DNA of 64,000 nucleotides from SABI01 sp963663665 (GTDB lineage: Bacteria > Spirochaetota > Spirochaetia > Sphaerochaetales > Sphaerochaetaceae). This document shows positions 17,956-26,872 of this stretch, in pieces; positions within the stretch are counted from its first letter, which is position 1; each line of letters begins with the position of its first letter. Below the pieces are notes generated by a model. That model was not told where the DNA came from. It ran no database searches and worked only from the letters and a program-made list of their open reading frames with translations. Made by a program: the position numbers and the translations under genes. The stretch covers positions 868,001 through 932,000 of the forward strand of contig CAXXKP010000001.1 in assembly GCA_963663665.2 (NCBI GenBank). Reading direction: 5' to 3'.

Positions 17956-17984
17956 TTGACACCAGAATAGAGGTGTCGTATCAT
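17956..17984 (+). promoter_or_regulatory. Promoter of the meta-cleavage/TRAP operon with embedded inverted repeat
   Basis: TTGACA (17956-17961), a 17-base spacer and TATCAT (17979-17984) form a near-consensus promoter. The inverted repeat GACACC (17958-17963) / GGTGTC (17972-17977) overlaps the -35 box and spacer, the place for a repressor site, presumably for the IclR protein upstream. The leader to the first gene is about 60 bases and has a normal SD (aggag). Confidence 0.75.
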
Positions 17985-18052
17985 ACATATATGAGAACGG
18001 CGTGCTGTAATGTAGAACGCTAGTATAGATAGTAATATTTAGGAGTAATAAA

Positions 18053-18892
18053 ATGTCTGACATAACACAAAAAAACCCAGAAATTGGTAAATTTGTAAAA
18101 GCAAATGGTATTGAAACAAACTATCATGATTTTGGATCAGGATTTCCTGTTGTATTTATTCATGGATCAGGTCCTGGTGTTACCGCTTGGGCGAATTGGC
18201 GATTAGTTCTTCCTAAAGTAGCTCAGCGATGTAGAGCACTTGCCCCAGATATGGTTGGGTTTGGATATACTGAACGTCCTGAAGGAATTGAGTTTACTAT
18301 GGATGTATGGGGTGAGCAGCTAATAGGATTTATGGATGCTCTTGGTCTAGATAAAGTTGATTTAGTAGGAAATTCTTTTGGAGGAGCTCTTGCACTCTGG
18401 ATGGCTATTCGACATCCATTAAGGATTAGAAAAATGGTTCTTATGGGAAGTATGGGTGTAGAATTTAAACTCACAAAAGGCCTTGATGATGTATGGGGAT
18501 ATTCGCCTAGTTTTGAGCAAATGGAAAGGGCAATAAAGAGCTTTGTATGTAACAAATCAATTGTTGTTAGAGATCTTGTAGAAATGCGTTATAACGCTAG
18601 TATTCGCCCAGGATATCAAGAAACATTTGGGAGAATGTTCCCAGCCCCTAGGCAGCAGGGTGTAAGTGATATGGCAAGCAGTTTTTCAGATATCTCCTCT
18701 ATAGAGCATGATACTCTTATAGTTCATGGGAGAGAAGATGAAGTAATTCCTACAATTACATCTCTTACTCTATTTGATCTTATTCCTAATTCGCAATTAC
18801 ATATGTTTGGTAAATGCGGGCACTGGACACAAATAGAACAAAATGAACGATTTGTTGCTCTTATTGATAATTTTTTGAACGGAGAAAAATAA
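18053..18892 (+). CDS. Alpha/beta hydrolase, meta-cleavage product hydrolase (MhpC/DmpD/BphD type)
   Basis: Hydrolyses the C-C bond of a vinylogous 1,5-diketone (ring-fission product) to give 2-hydroxypenta-2,4-dienoate plus an acid. It has 279 residues, normal for the family. The oxyanion region is FIHGSGPGVTAWANW, the nucleophile serine lies in VGNSFGGALALWM, the acid Asp in VHGREDEVIP and the base His in GKCGHWTQIEQ. It is the first gene of the operon. No extradiol dioxygenase is encoded nearby to supply the usual substrate, so a different imported or reductively formed diketone is possible. Confidence 0.87.
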   Translation: MSDITQKNPEIGKFVKANGIETNYHDFGSGFPVVFIHGSGPGVTAWANWRLVLPKVAQRCRALAPDMVGFGYTERPEGIEFTMDVWGEQLIGFMDALGLDKVDLVGNSFGGALALWMAIRHPLRIRKMVLMGSMGVEFKLTKGLDDVWGYSPSFEQMERAIKSFVCNKSIVVRDLVEMRYNASIRPGYQETFGRMFPAPRQQGVSDMASSFSDISSIEHDTLIVHGREDEVIPTITSLTLFDLIPNSQLHMFGKCGHWTQIEQNERFVALIDNFLNGEK

Positions 18893-18931
18893 CCTATTTC
18901 AAAGATCATACCATTAAGGAGCATAAATTGT

Positions 18932-19723
18932 ATGTCAACTATTGATAGTAAAAGAATAAAAGCAATTGCAGATGTTTTATATAGTGCATCATCTAATCTC
19001 ACTTCAATAGATCCTCTTTCAGTAACATTCCATCCGTTGACACTTTCAGAGGCTTATGCTGTTCAAATGTATAACGTTGAAAGGGGTTTGCAACAAGGAA
19101 GAGTTATTAGTGGGAAGAAAGTAGGCCTAACTAATCTAGCGATGCAAGAATTGCTTGGAGTCGATCAACCAGATTATGGACATCTATTCTCTGATATGCT
19201 CGTAACGAATGGGATTATAGAACTCAAAAACATGTTGCAACCTAGAGCTGAAGCAGAGATAGCATTTGTTTTATCTAAAAGTCTTGATATGGATAGACCT
19301 CTCACAGTTGAAGATGTGTTAGATGCAACCGAATATGTTCTTCCTTCATTGGAAATTGTTGATAGCAGGGTTAAAGATTGGAAAATTGGTATTACAGATA
19401 CAGTTGCAGATAACGCCTCCTGTGGACTTTATGTACTGGGGACAACTAAAACACGAATTGAGGGATTTGATCGTTTAAATGAGGAAATGAATTTATTTAT
19501 TAATGATCATTTAATCGGTTCTGGTAATGGACGAGCGGTGCTAGGGGATTCTGCTTATTGTGTAGCTTGGTTAGGGAATAAGCTGAAAGAACTTGGTTCT
19601 GGATTAAAGAAAGGAGACATTATTCTCCCTGGAGCTCTTTCTAAAATGGTTCCTGTTGTTCAAGGCGATGTAGTGAGAGCTGAATTTAGTACCATAGGAG
19701 AGGTAGAGGTCAAATTTATTTGA
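18932..19723 (+). CDS. 2-oxopent-4-enoate hydratase (MhpD/DmpE type)
   Basis: Metal-dependent hydratase converting 2-hydroxypenta-2,4-dienoate into 4-hydroxy-2-oxovalerate. It has 263 residues. SGKKVGLTNLAMQELLGVDQ and the metal-binding PRAEAEIAFVLSK, with a further Glu in LPSLEIVDSRVKDW, match the fumarylacetoacetase-like hydratase family. It follows the hydrolase gene by 39 bases with an aaggag SD. Oxaloacetate or 4-oxalocrotonate decarboxylase relatives share the fold, but the aldolase/dehydrogenase neighbours favour the hydratase. Confidence 0.9.
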   Translation: MSTIDSKRIKAIADVLYSASSNLTSIDPLSVTFHPLTLSEAYAVQMYNVERGLQQGRVISGKKVGLTNLAMQELLGVDQPDYGHLFSDMLVTNGIIELKNMLQPRAEAEIAFVLSKSLDMDRPLTVEDVLDATEYVLPSLEIVDSRVKDWKIGITDTVADNASCGLYVLGTTKTRIEGFDRLNEEMNLFINDHLIGSGNGRAVLGDSAYCVAWLGNKLKELGSGLKKGDIILPGALSKMVPVVQGDVVRAEFSTIGEVEVKFI

Positions 19724-19760
19724 TGCAATAGATAATTACTAAGCATATGTGGAGAAAATA

Positions 19761-20636
19761 ATGTTTAAAAAGGTGAAATGTGCCATTATTGGGCCTGGAA
19801 ATATAGGAACTGATTTACTTATTAAATTAAGAAGAAGTGAATTCCTTGAAGTCGCTTATGTGGTTGGTGTAAAAAATTCTAAAGGTATTGAAATAGCTAA
19901 AGGTTATAATATTCCAACATCTATTGAAGGCCTTCAACCAATATTGAATGATGAAGAAATAGAGATTGTTTTTGATTGTACAGGAGCTGGTCCTCATAAT
20001 ATACATGCACCACTTCTAAAAAAAGCAGGTAAAATTGCTATAGATCTTACTCCTGCTGCAATAGGACCTTATACTGTTCCGGCTGTAAATTTATCTGATG
20101 ATATTCTTAAGTTGGATAATGTAAATATGGTTACTTGTGCAGGTCAGGCAACAGTCCCTATAGTGTATGCGGTTAATCGGGTTTCACATGTAATATATGC
20201 TGAAATAGTATCTTCTATATCTTCAAAAAGTGCTGGACCTGGAACGAGACAAAACCTAGTTGAATTTATTGAAACTACTCAAAAAGCATTAAGAGATGTA
20301 GGAGGAGCTGATTCCTCAAAAACTATCATTGTTCTAAATCCAGCAGAGCCCTCTATTTTAATGAGAAATACTATTTATACCAAAGTAGAAAATCCTGATT
20401 TCCCAGCAATAAAAGCTTCTATTGAACAGATGATCGAAAATTTACACTCCTATGTCCCCGGGTATCATTTCCTCGTTGAGCCTATTCTTGAAGGAGATAC
20501 GGTAACAACAGTGATTGAAGTAGAAGGTTTAGGGGATTATTTACCGAAATATTCTGGGAATTTAGACATAATTAACAGTGCCGCTGTTGCTGTTGGTGAA
20601 AGGTTTGCAAAAAAGATAATTGGAGAATCAAAATGA
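19761..20636 (+). CDS. mhpF: Acetaldehyde dehydrogenase, acylating (MhpF/DmpF)
   Basis: Converts acetaldehyde, NAD+ and CoA to acetyl-CoA and is channelled with the aldolase in a DmpFG/MhpFE-type complex. It has 291 residues; ATG 19761 is six bases after ggag, better than GTG 19749 upstream. The Rossmann motif is CAIIGPGNIGTDLLIKL, the catalytic Cys lies in MVTCAGQATVPI, and SKSAGPGTRQNLVEF is conserved. Its stop overlaps the aldolase start by four bases, in keeping with 1:1 assembly. Confidence 0.95.
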   Translation: MFKKVKCAIIGPGNIGTDLLIKLRRSEFLEVAYVVGVKNSKGIEIAKGYNIPTSIEGLQPILNDEEIEIVFDCTGAGPHNIHAPLLKKAGKIAIDLTPAAIGPYTVPAVNLSDDILKLDNVNMVTCAGQATVPIVYAVNRVSHVIYAEIVSSISSKSAGPGTRQNLVEFIETTQKALRDVGGADSSKTIIVLNPAEPSILMRNTIYTKVENPDFPAIKASIEQMIENLHSYVPGYHFLVEPILEGDTVTTVIEVEGLGDYLPKYSGNLDIINSAAVAVGERFAKKIIGESK

Positions 20637-21646
20637 GCAAAGTATATATTACTGATACATCGTTGCGTGATGGAAGTCACTCAGTTTCACATACATATAC
20701 GGTAGAAGATGTTGAAAAAGTCTCAAGAGCTCTTGATCAAGCAGGAATAGATATTATTGAAGTTAGTCATGGAGATGGATTAGAAGGTTCCTCAATAAAT
20801 TATGGGTTTTCTGAGGTAAATGAATTGGAGTTGATATCTGCTGCTGCTTCTTCGGTCGATAAAGCGAAAATTGCTGTTCTAGTTATTCCTGGAATAAGCA
20901 CTCTCCATGGATTTACTGAAGCAAAACGTCGGGGTGCTTCGATAGCTAGGGTAGCAACTCACGTTACAGAAGCTGATACCTCAGAGCAATATATAAAAGC
21001 ATGTAAAGATCTTGGATATAAAACAGTTGGTTTTTTAATGATGAGTCACATGGCTTCTGTTGAAAAAATTCAGGAACAAGCCCTTATTATGCAATCGTAT
21101 GGTACAGATGTGATCTATCTAACAGATTCTGCTGGAGCTCTATTACCTCATGAAGTGGCTGAAAGGATTGAGGGATTAAGGAAAGTATTAGATGTTCCTA
21201 TTGGTCATCATGCTCATGATAACCTTGGTTGTGCTATAGGTAATTCTCTAGCAGCAGTGAGAGCAGGAGCTACTTATATTGATGGTTCTCTTGCAGGCCT
21301 AGGTGCAGGTGCTGGGAATTCTTCAACAGAATTATTAGTAGCCACTCTTCGTAAATATGGGATTAACTTACAAGCTGATGTGTTTAGAACAATGGATGCG
21401 GCAGAGAAGATATTAGGTCCTTTAATTATGAAAAAGGAAAAGGAATTGCCAAGACATAATTCCGATTCCATTACCTTAGGGTATGCAGGAGTCTATTCAA
21501 GTTTTATGTTGCATGCTCAAAAAGCTGCCAAACGATTTAACCTGGATTCAAGGGAAATACTTGTCGAATTGGGAAAAAGGAAAGCAGTTGGGGGGCAAGA
21601 AGATTGGATTATTCAAGTTGCCACTGATTTAGTAAAGAATAAATAA
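20633..21646 (+). CDS. mhpE: 4-hydroxy-2-oxovalerate aldolase (MhpE/DmpG)
   Basis: Cleaves 4-hydroxy-2-oxovalerate to pyruvate and acetaldehyde. It has 337 residues, normal length. The DRE-TIM barrel motif ITDTSLRDGSHSVSH holds the conserved Arg-Asp pair, HHAHDNLGCAIGNSL supplies the metal-binding histidines, and a C-terminal DmpG communication domain follows. It is coupled to mhpF, and together they turn the pathway product into pyruvate and acetyl-CoA. Confidence 0.95.
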   Translation: MSKVYITDTSLRDGSHSVSHTYTVEDVEKVSRALDQAGIDIIEVSHGDGLEGSSINYGFSEVNELELISAAASSVDKAKIAVLVIPGISTLHGFTEAKRRGASIARVATHVTEADTSEQYIKACKDLGYKTVGFLMMSHMASVEKIQEQALIMQSYGTDVIYLTDSAGALLPHEVAERIEGLRKVLDVPIGHHAHDNLGCAIGNSLAAVRAGATYIDGSLAGLGAGAGNSSTELLVATLRKYGINLQADVFRTMDAAEKILGPLIMKKEKELPRHNSDSITLGYAGVYSSFMLHAQKAAKRFNLDSREILVELGKRKAVGGQEDWIIQVATDLVKNK

Positions 21647-21727
21647 ATCATTACAGTTAATTAATGTAGTGAAAAAATTTTGATTGCATGGGAATTCCAC
21701 ATATTGAGTGGAACAAAGGAGGAATGG

Positions 21728-22726
21728 ATGAAAAAGATTTGGATAAGCGTCTTGATTATGGTATTACTAGTTACTTTTACAGTAGTTGCACAAGGCGAAA
21801 AAGAAAATGGTGCTAATGATGGTCCTATAGATTTAAGACTTGGGCACATCGCAGCACCAGGCACTGCCTATGATAATTATGCTCATGAATTTAAACGACA
21901 AGTGGAAGAGAAGACAAATGGCAAGTATAACATTATTATATATGGTGGTGGGCAATTAGGAGATTCTGGACCTTTGATGGAAGGTTTACAAGCCGGCACC
22001 TTACAATTTTCTGTAATTACTACAAGTGACTTGAATTTGTTTATTAAAGAAATTGATGTATTAGATCTTCCTTTCTTATTTAGAGATTGGGATCATGTTG
22101 AGAGCTTTTTAGCTTCAGATATTTATACTGATATTTTTGCTAAGGGTGATCAATATGGGTTTAAAAACCTTTCTACCATGCCTCGTGGGTTTAGACACGT
22201 AACAATGAAGAACAAACCTGTTAACACTCCAGCAGATTTAGTTGGTGTAAAGATGCGAGTAGCTGAGTCCCCAGTTTATATTGATACATTTAAAGCTCTT
22301 GGAGCTAATGCTCAAGCAATGGCATGGTCAGAAGTATATACTGCTTTGCAGCAAGGGACTGTTGAAGCCCATGAAAACACTATCATTACTATTCGCGACT
22401 ATAATATTAATGAAGTACAGAAATATGTGTCAGAAACAGGTCACGTATTTGCTTTTGCGACCATGCAAACAAGTATGTCTTGGTTTAATAGTATCCCTAA
22501 AGAAGACCAAGAGATTATAGTTGAATCTGCATTATCAGCTGCATACAAACTTGGTTTAGAACAAAAAGCTGACGAATCAATAGCTAGAGATGAACTGATT
22601 GCTAAAGGAATGATAGTTAACTCGGTTGAGAAAGGACCATTTGTTAAAGCCATGGCACCTGTAATAGATAAGTATGCGCAAGGTGATATGAGAAAATTCT
22701 ATGATATGATTCTCAATATTAAATAG
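21728..22726 (+). CDS. TRAP transporter substrate-binding protein (DctP family)
   Basis: Periplasmic binding protein of 332 residues. The start is set at ATG 21728, five bases after aaaggagg; the longer frame from 21680 has no SD. The signal peptide is MKKIWISVLIMVLLVTFTVVA, then QGEKEN (A-x-G-x-x-E motif). LRLGHIAAPGTAYDNYA and VKMRVAESPVYIDTFKALGA contain the conserved Arg that binds the ligand carboxylate; QQGTVEAHENT replaces the usual VDGQENP. The ligand is therefore probably an organic acid, likely the pathway substrate, since it is in the same operon. Confidence 0.92.
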   Translation: MKKIWISVLIMVLLVTFTVVAQGEKENGANDGPIDLRLGHIAAPGTAYDNYAHEFKRQVEEKTNGKYNIIIYGGGQLGDSGPLMEGLQAGTLQFSVITTSDLNLFIKEIDVLDLPFLFRDWDHVESFLASDIYTDIFAKGDQYGFKNLSTMPRGFRHVTMKNKPVNTPADLVGVKMRVAESPVYIDTFKALGANAQAMAWSEVYTALQQGTVEAHENTIITIRDYNINEVQKYVSETGHVFAFATMQTSMSWFNSIPKEDQEIIVESALSAAYKLGLEQKADESIARDELIAKGMIVNSVEKGPFVKAMAPVIDKYAQGDMRKFYDMILNIK

Positions 22727-22748
22727 GTATATATTGGTGGATCACACA

Positions 22749-22774
22749 AGGTGGTTGTGTAAAAACAACCACCT
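22749..22774 (+). other. Intercistronic stem-loop between dctP and dctQ
   Basis: Perfect ten-base stem aggtggttgt / acaaccacct with a six-base loop, followed by ctttat. It probably reduces read-through or protects the dctP message, giving more binding protein than permease. Confidence 0.7.
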
Positions 22775-22801
22775 CTTTATATGAAAAGAGGAAGGTACCA
22801 T

Positions 22802-23281
22802 ATGGATTCATTACATAAAATTAGTGATGTTATTGATAAAATTTGCGGATACTTCATTATCCTGTTATTTACTATTATGACCCTTACCTATTTTGGTCAG
22901 ATTTTTTTACGCTATGTTGTAGGAACTGGATTTAGCTGGACAGAAGAGGTTACTCGTTACGCTGATATATGGGCAATTATGATAGGATCTGCGATGATTG
23001 CAAAGAGACGGATACATATTAATGTAAGTGTCCTTGAGGAAATCCTCAATGTTAAATCAAGGAATTGGTTATTAGTATTACAGCAAGTTATTTCTTTTGG
23101 ATTTTTCTTGGCAATGTTTTTTATTGCATTTGATTTTATCAAAATTTCTGGATCACAAGTAACTACTAATTTGCGGATTCCGAAAGCCTGGGTTTATTCT
23201 ATTTTCCCTCCAGCGTTTGGAATATTTATTTTTCAAACATTGATTGGAATTATTGATGGAATACAGGAGGCTAAAAAATGA
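22802..23281 (+). CDS. TRAP transporter small permease (DctQ)
   Basis: A 159-residue four-helix inner-membrane subunit. ATG 22802 follows gaggaagg and gives the normal length; the earlier ATG 22781 lies inside the hairpin tail. GTGFSWTEEVTRYADIWAIM and IGSAMIAKRRIHINV are the hallmark region around residues 45-75. It overlaps dctM by four bases. Confidence 0.9.
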   Translation: MDSLHKISDVIDKICGYFIILLFTIMTLTYFGQIFLRYVVGTGFSWTEEVTRYADIWAIMIGSAMIAKRRIHINVSVLEEILNVKSRNWLLVLQQVISFGFFLAMFFIAFDFIKISGSQVTTNLRIPKAWVYSIFPPAFGIFIFQTLIGIIDGIQEAKK

Positions 23282-24540
23282 CAATACTTTTATTTGGTTC
23301 AGTATTTGCTTTACTTGCTCTTGGAGTCCCAATAGTGACTTCAATGGGACTATCTTCTTTGCTAACAATTATTATCGCTGGCATTAATCCTATTACTGCC
23401 GTTCAAAGATTTTTCACTAGTGTAGACTCTGTTGCACTACTTGCAATTCCTTTCTTTATTTTAGCTGGAGATTTAATGAATAAAGGTGGTCTTGCAAAGA
23501 GATTAATTTCTTTTGCAGGACTTTTTGTAAGTAAATTAACAGGTGGGATGGGAATGGTAGCAATTGTAGCATGTATGCTATTTGCTGCAATAAGTGGAAG
23601 TGCAATCGCAACAGCGGCAGCTATTGGAGGAGTGATGGTGACGGGGTTTGCACAACATCAATACCAAAAACCTTATGCAGCTGCAATCGTTACAGCAGCT
23701 AGTCCGATAGGAATAATAATCCCTCCAAGTATCGCATTTATAATTTACGGAACAATTACTAAAGTTTCAGTTGGAGATCTTTATAAAGTTGGTTTTCCAG
23801 CGGGAATTATTTTTGCACTAGTATTAGCTATAGTTACTTTTATTACAGCTAAGAAACAGGGTATTCCCAAGGATTCTGTGGGACTCAAAGGTAAAAATAT
23901 TAAAGAAGTAGTCATTGATACCATTATAGCATTAGGTACACCTGTTATTATTGTGGGAGGTGTTTTCTTAGGTGTCTTTACCCCAACAGAGTCAGCGGTT
24001 GTAGCTGTTATATATTCAATTATAGTGGGGGTTTTTATCTTCAAAGAAATAAAGCTAAAAGAGCTCCCTAAGATTTTAATGCAATCTGCTATTAGTTCTG
24101 CTGGAATTATGATTATTATTGCTAGTGCTTCTTTATTTGCTTATACGATGGTTTATCTTCAGATACCTCAAAAAGCATTTGAAACTGTTCTTGGTCTAAC
24201 AACAAATAAATTCTTATTGCTCCTTATCATTAACCTAGCACTTTTAGTGGGTGGAATGTTTATGGAAGCAGGATCTATCCAGATTATTGCAGTTCCTTTA
24301 TTGCTTCCAATATTAGGAGCTCTAGACATTAATTTAGTACACTTTGGTATTGTGCTGACAACTAATCTAGCAATTGGAATGCTCACTCCTCCTTTTGGAT
24401 TATGTTTATTCACCTCCTGTCGAGTACTTAATGCAAACTTGAAAGATACAATTAAGGAGATTTGGCCATTCTTATTTGCCATGATTGGGGTTCTTTTACT
24501 CATAACGTATGTTCCGGGATTGGTAATGTGGATTTTATAA
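23278..24540 (+). CDS. TRAP transporter large permease (DctM)
   Basis: A 420-residue inner-membrane subunit with about 12 hydrophobic segments and a complete DctM domain. Conserved stretches are FFILAGDLMNKGGLAKRLI, FAAISGSAIATAAAIGG, ASPIGIIIPPSIAFIIYG, GVFTPTESAVVAVIY and a C-terminal MLTPPFGLCLF. It is coupled to DctQ and followed by a strong terminator, so it closes the meta-cleavage/TRAP operon. Confidence 0.93.
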   Translation: MTILLFGSVFALLALGVPIVTSMGLSSLLTIIIAGINPITAVQRFFTSVDSVALLAIPFFILAGDLMNKGGLAKRLISFAGLFVSKLTGGMGMVAIVACMLFAAISGSAIATAAAIGGVMVTGFAQHQYQKPYAAAIVTAASPIGIIIPPSIAFIIYGTITKVSVGDLYKVGFPAGIIFALVLAIVTFITAKKQGIPKDSVGLKGKNIKEVVIDTIIALGTPVIIVGGVFLGVFTPTESAVVAVIYSIIVGVFIFKEIKLKELPKILMQSAISSAGIMIIIASASLFAYTMVYLQIPQKAFETVLGLTTNKFLLLLIINLALLVGGMFMEAGSIQIIAVPLLLPILGALDINLVHFGIVLTTNLAIGMLTPPFGLCLFTSCRVLNANLKDTIKEIWPFLFAMIGVLLLITYVPGLVMWIL

Positions 24541-24562
24541 AGAATTATTTTTAAAAGAGTAT

Positions 24563-24607
24563 AACCCATACTATCGTTTTATTAACACAAGATGCATAGT
24601 ATGGGTT
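24563..24607 (+). terminator. Stem-loop terminator of the meta-cleavage/TRAP operon
   Basis: Perfect 12-base stem aacccatactat (24563-24574) / atagtatgggtt (24596-24607) with a 21-base loop, followed by tctta. The T-run is weak, but the position after the last operon gene fits termination. Confidence 0.65.
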
Positions 24608-25051
24608 TCTTATAGCCTTTAATCATGTGAGTATTTATAGGAAAAAAGTGATTCTCACACTATCTTCTTCACGAGACCTTCCTTTTTTACAGAATTGTGG
24701 CTTAATGTGATGATAGGTTTACAAAATGTAAGAAACGGAATTAGACTCTATTTTGGATAAAAATGAAGTTTTACTCTCAGGAATAATCTAAAGGAGAAGG
24801 GTTCCATAGTGCAAATAATTCCCTCCAATTAGATAAAATAGATATTCAGGTATAGCAACAGATGAATTGGGCATTGATAAAATCTTTTTCAAGAGTTTTC
24901 TCTATATTTGATTTATTAGAATGCTTCAACAGAGATTTATCGGGCAGTAAATTATATAATAACTATTATGAGTAAGTAGCTTGTATTTGATAAGTTCTGT
25001 GGTAAAATTAAAGAATTCCTTGCTACTTTTTATTAAAATTAGGAGGTAAAT
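24608..25051 (+). promoter_or_regulatory. Gap with promoter of the histidine kinase operon
   Basis: About 440 bases with no gene seen. A likely promoter is TTGTAT (24981-24986), a 16-base spacer and TAAAAT (25003-25008). A strong aggagg SD lies at 25041-25046, just before the ATT start at 25052. Nothing recognisable lies in 24608-24980. Confidence 0.5.
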
Positions 25052-26872
25052 ATTAAATTACAATTTAAAGTTACATTAATTGTCCTTATCTGTTTAATAC
25101 CTCTGTTAATCTTTTTCGGCTATTCAACTTTCAAGTATCGTCAATTAACTATTGATAAAATTGTGATTGAACAAAAGTTGCTTGCACAACAATTCTCGAA
25201 TTCCCAATCAGAACTTCTGAGCAATGTAAAGATGCTCCTTAGATCATATGCTGTAAATCCGATATTTTTTGATAACAATCCAACCAATGATAGTGAAGTA
25301 TTTGAACTGGGGCGACAATTCATACCGAGTATTGCTAATATTGTGTTAGTGGATGCGACCGGTAAGATGATTTCTGGTGCGATTTCTTCCTCTAGCACCG
25401 TTGATTACGCAGATCGACAGTGGTACCAATCGGTTGTCAAAGAGAAGGAATTTATCATTGGAGAATTTGTTATTGGAAAAACAACAGGGATGCCAATATT
25501 TCCTGTAGCATATCCTGTTTTGAATTCAGACAACGAAATTGTCAGTATTTTTTCAGTCGGAATAGATACCCAGTGGATTTATGATCAAGTTGAACCATTA
25601 AGTTTACCTGAAGGAACAACTCTAACAATTATTGATATAATGGGGAATATTCTTGCTCGGTATCCTGATCCTGAGAAATATATTGGTACTATAATGCCAG
25701 CAGAAATGTTATCGCAGAGATTCTTAGAGACAAAAAACAGTCCTCTTGTTTTAACAGGACTCGATGGAGAAAAAAGATATTATCAGACAACCCTATTGGA
25801 GAATGGCAATGCTCCATATGGGGCAATTTCAATAGGATTTCCTTCTCGGGTTATTACAGAGCGTACTCGTGGAATAATGTTACTAAATATTAGCCTTGTA
25901 GTAATTGCCTATCTAGTTACTCTGTCAATTTTATTGATAAGTTTGCGCGAGAAAATAATCAAACCATCAAAGAATATGCTCTTTGCATTTAAAAAACTTA
26001 CAGATGGGAAGTCGACGTATCGGTTACCATTACTTCCTGGGAATGATGAGATGTCAGAATTGGTGAAATCATTTAACATTATGGCCTCAGAACTACAAAC
26101 TCATCGCGAGTTGCTAAATGAAAAAGTAAAAGAAAGAACGATAGAACTTGAGAATATTGCAACTGAGCTCTCTCGGTCAAATCATGACCTTGAGCAATTT
26201 GCCTATGTGGCTTCTCATGATTTGCAGGAACCGCTGAGAATGGTTGCTAGTTTTACACAATTACTAGAAAAACGTTACAGCGATAAACTTGATGATAAAG
26301 CTCATCAGTATATACAATTTGCAGTTGATGGTGCACAACGAATGCAAGCCTTAATAAATGATTTGCTTGTTTATTCTCGTGTTGGAACACAAGCTAGAGA
26401 ATTCGAAGTTGTAGATGTTAATAGCATATTAGAAAATGTATTAAAAAATCTTAGTACAATTATTGAGAACTCAAATGCAACAATTCAAATTGGTGATATG
26501 CCTCTCATATATGCTGAGAAGCAACAGATAGGTCAGGTTTTTCAAAATCTTATTTCAAATGCCATAAAATTTCATGGAGATTCAAATCCTGTAGTAGAAA
26601 TTTCTGCAACTCAAGTAGAAGAAGAATGGGTGTTTAGAGTGAAGGATAATGGCATAGGGATAGATCAACAGTTCTTTGATAGGATATTTGTTGTTTTTCA
26701 ACGATTACATAACCGAGAGACCTATTCCGGTACAGGTATTGGACTAGCTATTGTGAAAAAAATAGTTGAACGGCATGAAGGGAAAATTTGGATTGAATCA
26801 GAGATAGGGCAAGGTTCAACATTTATATTTACAATTCCAAAAACAAAGGAGGAGGAAATTATACATGGATAA
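25052..26872 (+). CDS. Cache-domain sensor histidine kinase with ATT start
   Basis: Membrane sensor kinase of 606 residues. There is no ATG, GTG or TTG between the in-frame TAG at 25040 and GTG 25163, and the frame already encodes a first transmembrane helix (VTLIVLICLIPLLIFFGYST) from 25073. The best start is ATT 25052, five bases after aggagg. Order: TM1, extracellular dCache domain (DRQWYQSVVKEKEF), TM2 (LVVIAYLVTLSILLISL), HAMP, coiled coil, HisKA with His389 (YVASHDLQEPLRMV), and HATPase (NLISNAIKFHG, DNGIGI, GTGIGLAIVKK). It overlaps the response regulator gene by eight bases. Signal unknown. Confidence 0.87.
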   Translation: MKLQFKVTLIVLICLIPLLIFFGYSTFKYRQLTIDKIVIEQKLLAQQFSNSQSELLSNVKMLLRSYAVNPIFFDNNPTNDSEVFELGRQFIPSIANIVLVDATGKMISGAISSSSTVDYADRQWYQSVVKEKEFIIGEFVIGKTTGMPIFPVAYPVLNSDNEIVSIFSVGIDTQWIYDQVEPLSLPEGTTLTIIDIMGNILARYPDPEKYIGTIMPAEMLSQRFLETKNSPLVLTGLDGEKRYYQTTLLENGNAPYGAISIGFPSRVITERTRGIMLLNISLVVIAYLVTLSILLISLREKIIKPSKNMLFAFKKLTDGKSTYRLPLLPGNDEMSELVKSFNIMASELQTHRELLNEKVKERTIELENIATELSRSNHDLEQFAYVASHDLQEPLRMVASFTQLLEKRYSDKLDDKAHQYIQFAVDGAQRMQALINDLLVYSRVGTQAREFEVVDVNSILENVLKNLSTIIENSNATIQIGDMPLIYAEKQQIGQVFQNLISNAIKFHGDSNPVVEISATQVEEEWVFRVKDNGIGIDQQFFDRIFVVFQRLHNRETYSGTGIGLAIVKKIVERHEGKIWIESEIGQGSTFIFTIPKTKEEEIIHG

